Below are positions 1-9,074 of a stretch of 23,894 bases of DNA, in pieces. This DNA comes from Silene noctiflora (taxonomy: Eukaryota; Streptophyta; Magnoliopsida; Caryophyllales; Caryophyllaceae), in NCBI GenBank assembly GCA_009801015.1, contig VHZZ01000691.1, positions 136,354 to 160,247 on the forward strand, in the 5' to 3' direction. The notes beneath the pieces were generated by a model. That model was not told the origin of the DNA. It did no database searches and was given only the letters and a program-made list of their open reading frames with translations. The translations under genes were made by a program, and so were the position numbers. How positions within the stretch are numbered: position 1 is the first letter of the stretch; every line of letters starts with the position of its first letter.

Positions 1-340
1 TTTTTTTTTTTTTTTTTTCCAAATGTTGCAGTTGAATTCTCTTTCATCATTTAATAAGATTACAAGTAAATTCATAGGCTTAGGTGATGTATGATTTAAG
101 AGAGAGAATTTGGGATGGTGGAGTATTGCGTGCGTGCGTTGGGAAATTTTGCAGAAGGGTAGTATTCCTTTGTCAGTGAGGAAAAAAATAATGTGAGTTA
201 CAAATTTTTATTTTATCTTTTTTTATCATAAATTATAAAATAATAAGTCGGTATTACACTGTATGACAATGAGACGATTCATTTTTATAAAAAAAAGTTG
301 TTAATTTTATCGCTAATAAATAAGTTGTTTTTTATGTAAT
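1..340. other. AT-rich stretch without a recognised gene
   Basis: The window opens with 18 T residues, which could be a poly-A tail read on the other strand or a simple repeat cut by the window edge. The rest is AT-rich with no long open frame. A short purine-rich part near 95-180 looks less repetitive and could belong to the flank of a gene outside the window, but nothing proves that. Confidence 0.4.
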
Positions 341-343
341 AGA

Positions 344-541
344 ACTCGACCTGGCAAAATTAACCCCATCCGAATTGTGCCGATCCGAATTTTAAGTTAT
401 CCAAGCTGATTATTATTTACTAATAACTCGATAATGATTTACCTGAAAATAACCAGGAGCCAAAATGACTGGTAAAGACCCTAAGTATACAAACCTGAAA
501 TGATCTGACTAAAACACGACTTGATTGACCTGTTTACCTAA
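344..541. mobile_element. Diverged hAT-like MITE, relative of the element at 4234-4675
   Basis: The left part carries gacctggcaaaattaacc, and the right part, read on the minus strand, carries ggtaaacaggtcaatcaag. Both resemble the ends of the intact element at 4234-4675 (tagacctggcaaatcaggtc). The interior has scattered degenerate CCGA and CCTGA motifs instead of clean CCCGA repeats. I see no clear target-site duplication, so this is read as an old decayed copy with approximate borders. Confidence 0.5.
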
Positions 542-599
542 GGGCGTCTTAAAGTAAGGAGATTTGTATTGAATTTAATCAATAAAGCTAATACAGTCA

Positions 600-1148
600 G
601 TGGTCAAAACTGGAGGCCCGATTTCACAGCACATGATCGCCAAGAGTAAGACTATTAGACGCCTTTGCGTTTACCAGGTCTAAATAGAACCGTCTCACGG
701 TGTGAAAACGATCTCTTATAGTAATTATTTATTATTTATTATTTATTATTTATTATTATTATATTATATATGGATGGGGGTAATTGGTGAAGATTTTACC
801 ATGAATCGAGAAAGCTGAAATAATATCTCAAAATGTCAGTATAGTACAAGAGATTTGTTTTTATTATTTATAAAAAGTTAAAATTTAATTGGTGATGAAT
901 CTTTTGGATGGCAACAGAGAAAGACAGGCTATTGTGTAAGCAAAATGAAAGCTATTGTAATTAGGTAACTTGGTAAATTATTAGATGTTGGGTGAATGTT
1001 CTTTACCTTCTTCTTTTTGGTGGTATAGTTGGGTAAAATTCAATTATTATTGTACTTGGTACTTTTGAGTTGGGAATGATTTTAACTTTTTTTAATTGTT
1101 GAGTTTTATGTTGTCTCAATTTTTAAATTTTGCTTAAATGGCATCGAG
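600..1148. other. AT-rich spacer with a simple-sequence run
   Basis: No gene is visible. A run of TTAT/TATT units occupies about 724-760 and passes into an AT dinucleotide stretch. Just before it, about 655-715 has a short degenerate inverted arrangement around accgtctcacggtgtg, typical of small plant MITE remnants. Confidence 0.45.
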
Positions 1149-1279
1149 TCTTATTTGTGATGGACACTATCCGTCATAAGCTGAAAACGAATAGCGTCCC
1201 TCTTATAATAAGGCAAGTGGGGGGGAGGGTACTATCCATTTTCAGCTTGTGACGGATAGTGTCCGTCTTCAATGAGAAT
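1149..1279. mobile_element. MITE, GACGGA family, copy 1
   Basis: Two inverted arms of 30 bp, at 1159-1188 and 1238-1267, differ at only a few positions and share the core gacggacactatccgtca followed by agctgaaaa. Weaker pairing extends outward to about 1149 and 1279. The element is too short to encode a protein. Related arms occur at about 6103-6285 and 9075-9390. A target-site duplication could not be fixed, so the superfamily (hAT or Mutator) is undecided. Confidence 0.72.
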
Positions 1280-1289
1280 TTGTGCTCTG

Positions 1290-1885
1290 TGTTTTAGTAT
1301 TTGGATTCGTAAGAATAATCTTTTTATTATTTTCTCGTAGTTAAATAAATATAATGCTCTTCTTATATGGACTAAAATTCTTTTAATTTTACTGATTAGT
1401 ATTAAAAAAAATTACTAAAAAAAGATAAATAAAGTTAATTGGATGAACTAGTTAAAGAGACTTTGGACTATATAATATTAACATTCGATACTAATTCGGT
1501 AATATGATATTAGAATTTGTATAATTATGAAGATCTACTAGTATTATTTATAGAGCTAGAACTGACGGTAAAATAAATAGATAACAATTACTAAATCCCT
1601 TAATAATTAGTTCAATCTAAGAAATAAGGTGTTATTTATACAAGATTTATTTGTGACGGTGAGTTGTGACCTCTTACACCGATTAAAGTAATAACAAATG
1701 AAAAAGCAAGTAAGAAAGAGGGTTGTAAGAGGTCAGAAGTTTATGACAATCATAACCGAGATTTGCATAAAAATCCATGTACATATATTGTTGAATTTGT
1801 TTGAAGCACTTTATAATAATGATTAAATTGGCCTTTTAAATAAAAAGTTAATATGATTTATCTCTAAAGAGGCTAAAATTGATGG
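1290..1885. other. AT-rich spacer, small inverted repeat only
   Basis: No coding sequence is recognised. A small inverted repeat pairs tgacctcttaca (about 1667-1678) with tgtaagaggtca (about 1724-1735). This may be a tiny MITE remnant. Confidence 0.4.
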
Positions 1886-1893
1886 GTGAAAGG

Positions 1894-2165
1894 CAGGGGC
1901 GGACCCAGGATTTAATGTTTGGGGTAGCAAAAAAAAAATAGTCTATATTTGCATGTAAAGGGATTCGAACTCAGGCCAATTGGTGGAAAAATAAAAGCTT
2001 TACCATTAAACCACAAGATGCTTATTGCACAATAATGNGAATAATATTTACTTATCTAGTATTCGACAATAATTGGGGTAGCAAAAGTTCGTCTTCTAAA
2101 CCATTTTTTTTTTTACGTTTGGGGTAGCGGCCGCCACCCGTTGCTACTAGGTGGGTCCGCCCCCG
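1894..2165. mobile_element. Non-autonomous hAT element (272 bp) with 8-bp target-site duplication
   Basis: The left end reads caggggcggaccca and the right end, reverse-complemented, reads cgggggcggaccca, matching at 13 of 14 positions. Both flanks carry the same 8-bp duplication gtgaaagg (1886-1893 and 2166-2173), the signature length of the hAT superfamily. The interior, read on the minus strand, has a tRNA-like stretch with an A-box-like ggtttaatggtaaagc and a B-box-like gagttcgaatccc. There is no transposase. The 76-codon frame starting inside its right end is judged a chance frame. Confidence 0.88.
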
Positions 2166-2174
2166 GTGAAAGGG

Positions 2175-2945
2175 TAAATCTAGTAAATCTATCCACATTT
2201 TTAGATACTACTACTAGAAAAATAAAAACCCCACATGCAAAAAGTTATCTCCTTTTAATCTTTTATGTATTTCTCCAAATTCCCTTTTTCTATATTGTGT
2301 CTCTCTGGACCGTCTTGCCCGTGATCGCCATAAGCTTGTTACTGATCTCATTTATATGCATTCAATTTTAGTTTATTAAGTGCTTATTTTGCATTGGGTC
2401 GTGATATAGTATTATATACGATCGTTTTATAAAGGTTATCTATTAAGACTATTATTATGTCGTTCTTTAATAACAAGTGGATAAGCAATAAACAACATAA
2501 GAAGATAATTAGAAGCAACTAAAATGAGCTGAAACTAAACTTTCACTCAATGAATAAATAATAAATTACGAATTAATTTTTATTTATCGGATTTTATTTA
2601 TTCTATCGTATGTCACATTTATATTAAAATTAATTCATAATCTATTACTTATAAAAATGATTTAAATTCTTCGCCTCGATACGGATCCTTTAAACATTAA
2701 GAATAAATAATAAAATTTGGCTAATGTCATCATTTTAAATTAATTCATCATCTGGATGAGTTTATGACACATGATATATCGAAAAACTTAAAATTGTTGA
2801 TCAATCAAAATCAAATTGTTAATCACAACCTAATAACCTATGATAACAGCTAGGCTACTAAATTAAATCTGATTAAAAGTTGACTGTATATAAGACAAAT
2901 GATACATCATTTTCGATAATTTAACCATCCTATTATTCCTCCTCA
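2175..2945. other. AT-rich spacer without recognised genes
   Basis: The stretch is AT-rich and low in complexity, with many stops in all frames. Apart from weak imperfect inverted runs around 2560-2650 I see nothing I can name. Confidence 0.4.
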
Positions 2946-2949
2946 GGTA

Positions 2950-3165
2950 AGAAACCGTCTAGCTGAAATAAGACGGATAATATGTTGTCATTTTACTTTA
3001 AAATGTTGCTATTTTCTGATAATATGTTATTATTATTTTTCACTTCATTTTCAGGGTAGAAAGTGACAATTTTAATTATAACATTTTGTCATTAAATGGT
3101 TACATTTTATTAAAAAATGACAACATTTTATTCGTCTTATTTCAAATGGGAAACAACCCGTCTGA
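2950..3165. mobile_element. MITE-like inverted repeat (about 215 bp)
   Basis: The left arm reads gctgaaataagacggataat and continues with atgttgtcatttt. The right arm read on the minus strand has atttgaaataagacgaataa followed by aatgttgtcatttttt. The outer part also pairs, with aaaccgtct on the left and the complement of cccgtctgaaata on the right. The interior is AT-rich. The borders and target-site duplication are not resolved. Confidence 0.6.
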
Positions 3166-3374
3166 AATAAAAATTTACGTTCACCAAATACTATATACCT
3201 TATTTTGTCAACTTGGAAAATGATGGATTATTATTTGAACAACGAGTCTATCTTGTGACGAAAATATAAATTTGATGTTAAAAGGTAATTAACCATTCAT
3301 ATTTTATAATGATTACATTTGATCATACTAAAATTATTTCCGGTTAGAAAGGAGAGTAATGCCGTAAAGTAAAC

Positions 3375-3460
3375 CTCGAAAAAATTCGAAAATTTTAACT
3401 AAAAAATTTGAAATTTTAATATTCAGCGGTGGCGAGCGCCACTGCTAGCCCCCCAAAATT
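3375..3460 (-). repeat. GC hairpin plus AAATTTTTTAGTTAAA module, remnant of the repeat at 20702-20879
   Basis: The plus strand contains gcggtggcgagcgccactgc, a near-perfect GC-rich palindrome, in very AT-rich DNA. Reverse-complemented, the stretch reads ggggggctagcagtggcg, then the other hairpin arm, then aaattttttagttaaaattt and tcgaattttttcgag. The same order appears on the plus strand at about 20720-20805. The two are therefore diverged copies of one repeat. I see no coding capacity. Confidence 0.6.
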
Positions 3461-3526
3461 CCGATACTGATTATAAAACAGACGCAAATATTGTCATTTG
3501 ATAATATTAAGAGTTAAGACAAATCA

Positions 3527-4094
3527 TCCCCCTTACTAGTTACTGCTAAGAGAATAAAAATTTTCTTAATTTTCCCTCCAAAATGTATTCAACTCATTAA
3601 AGAAAACAATTAAACCTTTCTTTTTAATAACTATTATCTTTTTCATAAAATATAATCTTATTATAATTATAATTATACTCTCATCTTTTAATTAAATTCA
3701 AAATTACGATTTTTTTTCATTATAATAAAATAAAATAAAATTAGTATTGAACTATAGACTATATATGTTGCTAAATTTTTCACAATGCAATAATGATTAC
3801 TTGAGAAAATAACTTAACACATACTTACTATTAGGTTCATAAAAAAAAAAAAAAATTAAAAAAATTGGAGAAGGTTATAAAATGAAATCCGTAATTTTAT
3901 GGTAAAAAGTTTATTTTCATAAAAATACACATTTCATAGCTTTTATTCAATTCTCTTTGATTAGTTTTTCATTTTTTTTTATATCAAAATAAAATGGAGT
4001 GAAATATTAAATATTAATAAAGTATCGATTTAAATACTACCCTAAAAAATAAAATGTCTACATATACCGCGCGGTGGCGCGAGATCTATACTAG
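3527..4094 (+). mobile_element. Non-autonomous Helitron (568 bp)
   Basis: The 3' end shows the Helitron signature: a hairpin (CGCGC at 4068-4072, loop ggtg, GCGCG at 4077-4081) followed ten bases later by the terminal CTAG, with T as the next host base at 4095. The proposed 5' end is TCCCCCTTACTAG at 3527, preceded by A, which gives the expected insertion between A and T without target-site duplication. The body is AT-rich and has no Rep/helicase frame. The 3' end is firm; the 5' end is inferred from the TC rule and likeness to the element at 7150. Confidence 0.72.
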
Positions 4095-4233
4095 TTTACT
4101 ATGACCTAAACAACTATTTATCAATCATTGGTACATCTATTTAAACCCGTCATATTACATACATATAATGTCGTCTTAAACAAGATGGATTAATACAGTT
4201 TATCCATTGTAGCACTCACTTGTTTGTAGGGAG

Positions 4234-4675
4234 TAGACCTGACAAAAGTAACCCGACCCGAAAAGGCTGACCCGAGACTCGAACTATATCACCCGAATGT
4301 GACCCGAAAACCCGAACAGACCCGACCCGACACGAACATGACCCAAACTCTTGACCCGTAACTGACCCAACCCGAAAATGACCCGGTTCTGAAACCACCA
4401 ACCCGAAAATGACCCGACAAATCATAACTCTAATTGAACCGAAAATACTTGAAATTGTTTTTTCTCTCTTATTCATTGACCCGAAAATGACCCGACCCAA
4501 AATAACCCGATCCGGTTACCCGAAACTGACCCGACGAACAAGCCCAAAATAGACCTGAAACCCGAAATGACCCGAGGCGACCCGAATTAACCCGAAATCA
4601 ATGAAAGACCCGAACAGATCCGATCTGAACTCGACCGACCCGAACCCGACCCGTTGACCTGATTTGCCAGGTCTA
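4234..4675. mobile_element. hAT-like element built of iterated CCCGA motifs (442 bp)
   Basis: The left end tagacctgacaaaa and the right end, reverse-complemented tagacctggcaaatc, form terminal inverted repeats. Both sides carry the 8-bp duplication gtagggag (4226-4233 and 4676-4683). The interior is almost wholly iterated CCCGA-type motifs, about 23 exact copies by eye, nearly all on the plus strand and often as gacccgaaaatgacccga. Frames across it on the minus strand are by-products of the repeat and show no real protein. A diverged relative lies at 344-541. Confidence 0.88.
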
Positions 4676-4689
4676 GTAGGGAGTATTAA

Positions 4690-5110
4690 ATAGTTGGAAA
4701 ACAAAAGGCAATAGACAATGTAGATTTCCTTAAAAGGATAACAAAATCATGCATAATCTTGTGATGAAATTGGATATTGATATACACCCTTTCCCATTTA
4801 TAGCTTCTTTATTTGTAATTCTGAAACTGTGTATTCTGCTGCAAAACTGATGCCTGCAATTATCGAATTCCTCCATTTTTACAAGAACCTCAGCAGCTTG
4901 TGTTAGAAGATACGCATATTTATGTGATATAGACATTATTTTGTGTATAAACTTTATAAATTATACTCACAATTTATTACTAAGATTTTCAATTACATTA
5001 TTCCATACTTTTATAACTTGCGTATTTTAAGTATTGTGTACATAAGAGTTGTTTTCAGGCTCAGTTGTTACTGATGTGTACTATTTCTAGGGCTAATAAA
5101 TAACGAAATA
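4690..5110. other. AT-rich spacer, no recognised gene
   Basis: A 68-codon minus-strand frame ending near 4730 has no recognisable motif and is probably chance. The stretch is otherwise AT-rich. Confidence 0.35.
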
Positions 5111-5120
5111 ATTTAAAAAA

Positions 5121-5568
5121 CGGAAAATGCTCGCGGCGGTGTCCCTGAACTTTGAGTTTTGTTCGAAATACCAAATTTTTTTTATTCGAAAAATTTTAAG
5201 AGCCCATAACTCGTGTTTACGAGTTCAGAAACTGGTAATTTTTTTTTTCCAAATCGATTATGTTTTCGAGAACTACGATTTGAAAAAAAAAATTATCATA
5301 TTTGGATCCCGTTGCTATTAGTTTTTGTATGTCAAAGTGTTTTTGAATGAACAAACTTTGAGTGACCATGTATCTTGGTCACGAATTCCAAACTCGACAA
5401 TTTTTTTTTTCAAGTTGTAGTTTTCGGAAATATGATCAATGTGGAAAAAAAAATCGTTACTTTCTGAGCTGGTAAACATAAGTTGTGGCCTCTTAAAGTG
5501 TTTCGGATAAAAAAATTAGGTATTTCGAGCAAAACTTCAAAGTTCAAGGGCACGGCGTGCATTTTCCG
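5121..5568. mobile_element. Mutator-like foldback MITE (448 bp) with 9-bp target-site duplication
   Basis: The element has long terminal inverted repeats. The left end starts cggaaaatgctcgcggcgg and the right end, reverse-complemented, starts cggaaaatgcacgccgtgc. Similarity continues for well over 100 bp, including tgaactttgagttttg, cgaaatacc and a gtttacgagttcagaaa segment against gtttaccagctcagaaa. Both flanks carry tttaaaaaa (5112-5120 and 5569-5577), a 9-bp duplication typical of Mutator elements. The 64-codon frame at its left end lies in the repeat arm and is not a gene. Confidence 0.87.
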
Positions 5569-5595
5569 TTTAAAAAAACACGTGAAAGACGAGTA

Positions 5596-5715
5596 TTATC
5601 AGTCTTGAGTTTAAAACAAGTCAAATATATCGAGATGAGATGAATAAGACAAAAGTAGAATGAATTGGAAAAGGTAAAAGATTTGATATTTGACTTGTTT
5701 TAAGTTTAAGACGGA
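5596..5715. mobile_element. Small MITE-like inverted repeat
   Basis: A left arm gtcttgagtttaaaacaagt followed by caaatat pairs with the right arm, which reverse-complemented reads gtcttaaacttaaaacaagt followed by caaatat; 24 of 27 positions match. The interior is about 45 bp. No duplication was assigned. Confidence 0.6.
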
Positions 5716-5719
5716 TATT

Positions 5720-6100
5720 ATTAGGAATATATATGAGGTGCTTAATATTGATAACCAGGTTACAATATATAGGAGATTATCTTACGGAATACTCTAAGAT
5801 TATTCCTAATAATATCCTACCTATAATATAATATCGTAATAATACTAATAATATCTCTAGTCGAATATCTCTATTCTCTAATAATATTATAAGACCCAAG
5901 GACACGTATTAAGAAGCTAATTAGAGAATGATTCTTATTATTTAGAAAAACTACTTTGATTATTATGTGTTGTTTTGTCTCTTATTTCTATTTTACCATT
6001 AAATTCCTAAATCCACATTAATTTTAATTTTTTTTTTGTGACTAGCACTATTGTTAATTTGAAACATTACAATTTAAACTACATATTTCTTAATTTTTTC
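5720..6100. other. AT-rich spacer, possible decayed LTR fragment
   Basis: The run from about 5735 to 5900, with ttgataaccaggttacaata and repeated taatatc/ctaatattat tracts, resembles in style the AT-rich 3' part of plant Copia LTRs. No terminal dinucleotides or duplication could be placed, so this is only a suggestion. Confidence 0.25.
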
Positions 6101-6102
6101 AC

Positions 6103-6285
6103 AAATTCTCGTTACAGACGGGCACTTTCCGTCACAAGGTTGTGAAGACGGATATTGCCCTCTCATAATATGCAAGTGACACTATACATCAGGTGCTCCA
6201 TTTCTCCACCATTTGCCCTCCCACTTGCCTTATTGTGAGAGGAGCACTATCCGTCTTCAACTTGTGACGGAAAGACGTTTTGTAA
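6103..6285. mobile_element. MITE, GACGGA family, copy 2
   Basis: The left arm (about 6126-6178) has tttccgtcacaaggttgtga then agacggatattgccctctca. It pairs with a right arm (about 6221-6273) whose reverse complement reads ctttccgtcacaagttgaag then acggatagtgctcctctcac. The arms run about 50 bp with few mismatches, leaving an internal segment of about 42 bp. The core resembles the copies near 1149 and 9075. Confidence 0.72.
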
Positions 6286-6289
6286 TTTT

Positions 6290-6970
6290 TTTACCAATCA
6301 AATATTCCAAGTACTATCAATATGGATGGATAAAATAAAACACGAGTCTCTAGGGAGTTGCAATCTGTTTTGTCTTGTACTTGACCTATCACAAACTTGT
6401 GATTGATATATTGATTATTCGTCACAAGGGATACTTGCTCTCCGACTTTATTTCTTTTTAAATATGGCACTCGTACATTATGTTTGTCACAAGCTCATAC
6501 AACACAATGGTATGGCCAATGTCAATTCAATAGCTGAAACAGTTGACTTTTAGTACACTAAATTTTCAGGAATATAAATAAATAATTAATTATTTTGATA
6601 GATTTTGTAAAAACCTTTAGATAATTAATTTGTAATTTAGTGAAATTGGTATAAATAAAGTTATTAGGAAATGAAAGGACCAAAAAGGACTCGAAAATCA
6701 AGACAAGTCACTGTTGCTTTGTGTAGTTATCGCATGACAACAGCAAAGCTTATGTAAATCCGATCTGATCACCAGCCGCCCTTCACCTATTTAGACGTCT
6801 TCATTGCTATATACATGCATCGATTATCGAGTCGAGTCGAGTCGAGTTAATATCGGTTTTGGGATGTGTTTTAAGTCGAATGTTTAAGATAAACTGAAAA
6901 TAAATGACTATACATGAGAAAACAATTTTTTTTTTTGAGGCGATTATTTTGGTATGAAATTTTGTGACCA
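6290..6970. other. Spacer without recognised genes; short GAGTC repeat
   Basis: No coding frame or element is recognised. A short pentanucleotide run of GAGTC, three to four units, lies at about 6829-6847. Confidence 0.4.
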
Positions 6971-6976
6971 TTTTAT

Positions 6977-7149
6977 GCAGTTGCGGAGCCAGAATTTAAA
7001 ATTAAGGAGAGCGAAAAGGTAATATTATAAGGGGAACTCGAATTTTTTTTCAAATGTTAACAAAAATTTCGAAATTTTCAAATGTTAACATATAAAACAA
7101 AGATATGTTCGTAGCTATAGGCTCAAACATATCTTAAAATTTCTACGAA
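6977..7149. mobile_element. hAT-like end fragment, interrupted on its right by a Helitron
   Basis: The start cagttgcggagccagaattt followed by aggagagcgaaaa matches the right end of the hAT element at 20702-20879 read in reverse (cactggcggagtcagaattt, ggggagcgaaaa). It is therefore a terminus of the same family. The rest of the copy is not obvious because a Helitron begins at 7150. The right border is unknown. Confidence 0.5.
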
Positions 7150-7484
7150 TCCCCTATATACTAAAAGATTAACGCATCTCTAAAGTTTCCCGCTCGAATT
7201 TCCCGCCCAAGTGATATTCTGCTAGACAATATTTATTTCCTAATTTGTTAATGTTGACTATCTATATTTACAGTTAAATAATATTTATGTCCTAATTAAT
7301 TTTATAACATCAATCATTATTTTAACTTTTACATAAATAAGCTAATAAAATATCTCCTTGGAATTATATATGCAAATTTTTTAGCCTTTTCAAAATGGAG
7401 GTAAATTGCATTAGTTTGATTAATTGTAAAATTCTCAAATATCTGTATCTAAAATACCGTGCATTTGCACGGGAACTATACTAG
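7150..7484 (+). mobile_element. Non-autonomous Helitron (335 bp)
   Basis: The 5' end begins TCCCCTATATACTAAAAG after a host A at 7149. The 3' end has the hairpin CCGTGC (7458-7463), loop att, GCACGG (7467-7472), then gaactata and terminal CTAG at 7481-7484, followed by host T. All Helitron rules are met: 5' TC, a 3' hairpin, CTRR end, insertion between A and T and no target-site duplication. It has no coding capacity, so it would be mobilised in trans. Confidence 0.87.
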
Positions 7485-7489
7485 TATGT

Positions 7490-8125
7490 TAACAAATTAA
7501 TATTTTTTATACCGTTATTTTACAATATTTTATTTCTAGTATTTTGTAATATTTGAATACCTGTTTGACCCTGTCGATCAGTAAATAATAATTTTAGTAG
7601 TTTGTTTTTATACAATGGTAATGAACTCTGAAAATAAAAAAATGATAATAATTGTATTAAATGTAATGATATATAATCAAATGCGGAAAATAAATTTGGA
7701 TTAAGGTAGCAATACTTCTAATTATATTTATTACTTACTAATTAATTATCCATATAATTTATTAGATATTACTCCGTATGATGTCAATTAAGTACAATTT
7801 TTTCAAGTTTTATTTACAAAATATATATCAAAATAAAATTCGAAATACTATTCTATAGAGTTTTATGTTGATTTAAGTATTTTCAAACGAGATTAGAGGT
7901 GTAGAGAATCGAACACTCCTATTTAGAGTACTAAACACAATTTAATAGACATACTTTCTCAACATTTTTTTTTTCATTTAAAAGAATTACGAGTCGAACT
8001 CTTCTTACACTCGTTTAAAATATAAGGACATTACTTGCAATATTTTTCTTAAATAGCTCGCCATGTATTGTAAATTGGTTGTGACTTATAACATTTTATC
8101 ATTGAATTTTAACAAGAATATTGGA
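7490..8125. other. AT-rich spacer without recognised genes
   Basis: The DNA is very AT-rich with no frame of note. Short segments near 7890 (gtagagaatcgaacactcc) and 7990 (gagtcgaactcttc) resemble the degenerate T-arm of tRNA-like repeats seen elsewhere in the window, but too little remains to call them. Confidence 0.35.
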
Positions 8126-8163
8126 TGAATTTACACATATCAACTAGTTTAGTTGACAAATGC

Positions 8164-8346
8164 GCGGTTGTTTTGGACTTATTCTTAATTTCATTTCAGT
8201 TCAGTTTAGTTCAACTTCATTCAGTTCAGTTCAGCTGCGCTCAACTCAACTCTTCTTTTCATAAATTAACTCTTCATTCAGTTCAATTTAGTTCAGTTCA
8301 GCTATATTAAATTAAATTTACACAGTTTCAGTCTAAAAAGAACGGT
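8164..8346. mobile_element. Tourist/Harbinger-like MITE rich in TTCAGTTCAG
   Basis: The left end cggttgttttggacttatt and the right end, reverse-complemented aacaccgttctttttagact, form imperfect terminal repeats of the GGSCTGTTCTTTT type known from PIF/Harbinger MITEs. The interior is iterated TTCAGTTCAG-like motif. The 61-codon frame covering it simply translates the repeat. A second member, in opposite orientation, lies at about 9144-9285. The TAA-type duplication was not resolved. Confidence 0.6.
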
Positions 8347-8354
8347 GTTAAAAT

Positions 8355-8693
8355 TAGGGGTGTTCACCGGTCTAGAACCGGACCGGACCGCAAAGACCGT
8401 GGACCGGACAACCTAATAATTCAAACCCGGAGACCGGACCGGTTAGGTGAGAACCCGGACCGGACCGGACCGGAACTCTTTAGGTCCGGTTTTTTACGGG
8501 TTTGGACCGGACCGGTTCCATTTTTTAAGGTAATTTGAGGTAATTTTTTTTGCTTGGACCGGACCGAAGACCGGTCACAATATTTACGTGGACCCGGAGA
8601 CCGGACCAGATTGTATTCGGTCTAGACCGGACCGGACCGGCCGGTCCGGGTCGGTCTGGTTTACCGGTCCGGTCTACTTAATGTGCAGCCCTA
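8355..8693. mobile_element. hAT element built of iterated ACCGG motifs (339 bp)
   Basis: The left end is taggggtgttcaccgg and the right end, reverse-complemented, is tagggctgcacattaag, giving a short inverted repeat. Both flanks carry gttaaaat (8347-8354 and 8694-8701), an exact 8-bp duplication as expected for hAT. The interior is dominated by ggaccgg/accggacc repeats and contains a palindrome with 17-bp arms (8624-8640 and 8641-8657, 16 of 17 paired) where motif orientation flips. There is no coding frame. It lies only 8 bp from the MITE at 8164-8346. Confidence 0.88.
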
Positions 8694-8716
8694 GTTAAAA
8701 TCACGAAAAATGATAT

Positions 8717-8770
8717 TCATGACTTGGATTCAGTTCCCGCCAGTATCAAAACCGCCTTGACGGGCTTGTT
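8717..8770 (+). repeat. tRNA-like SINE fragment, copy 1
   Basis: The stretch tcatgacttggattcagttc, continuing cccgccagtatcaaaaccgcc, aligns with the segment at 17264-17320 (tcatgacctgggttcaaatt, ccgtcagcatcaaaatcgcc). The shared part includes a B-box-like ggattcagttccc, here more decayed than in the second copy. No A box, tail or duplication was defined. Confidence 0.5.
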
Positions 8771-9074
8771 GAAGCTAACACATTGGGCCAACAAATGTTA
8801 TGAAATTGAAGAAGCCCAATAAACCAAAGCCCAAATTATTAAGACTTTTTAGAGTTTTGAGAGGAAGAGCAAGTTGGTTTAATCTGATCCAACGGCTGTG
8901 ATGAATTGTAAAGGGAAATGTAAAGATCCAACGGTTGTGAGAAGTTGTCATTGAATTGTCAACATCAATCCGTTTCGTCTGATGATGACAATAGCTACTC
9001 TACTATACACTCATTGTCTTCTTTTGTTATTGCATGCAAATTATATTTCTTCATGTGCATTGATTTGATGTGCA

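Noticed and set aside
2141-2371. 76-codon plus-strand frame starting in the hAT element
   Set aside because: It begins in the terminal repeat of the transposon and continues into AT-rich spacer; the hydrophobic tail is expected from T-rich DNA.
4216-4704. Two minus-strand frames (94 and 62 codons) over the CCCGA repeat
   Set aside because: They are translations of a low-complexity repeat inside a hAT element, with no domain and no gene context.
8125-8310. 61-codon plus-strand frame with LHSVQFS repeats
   Set aside because: It translates the TTCAGTTCAG motif array of a MITE.
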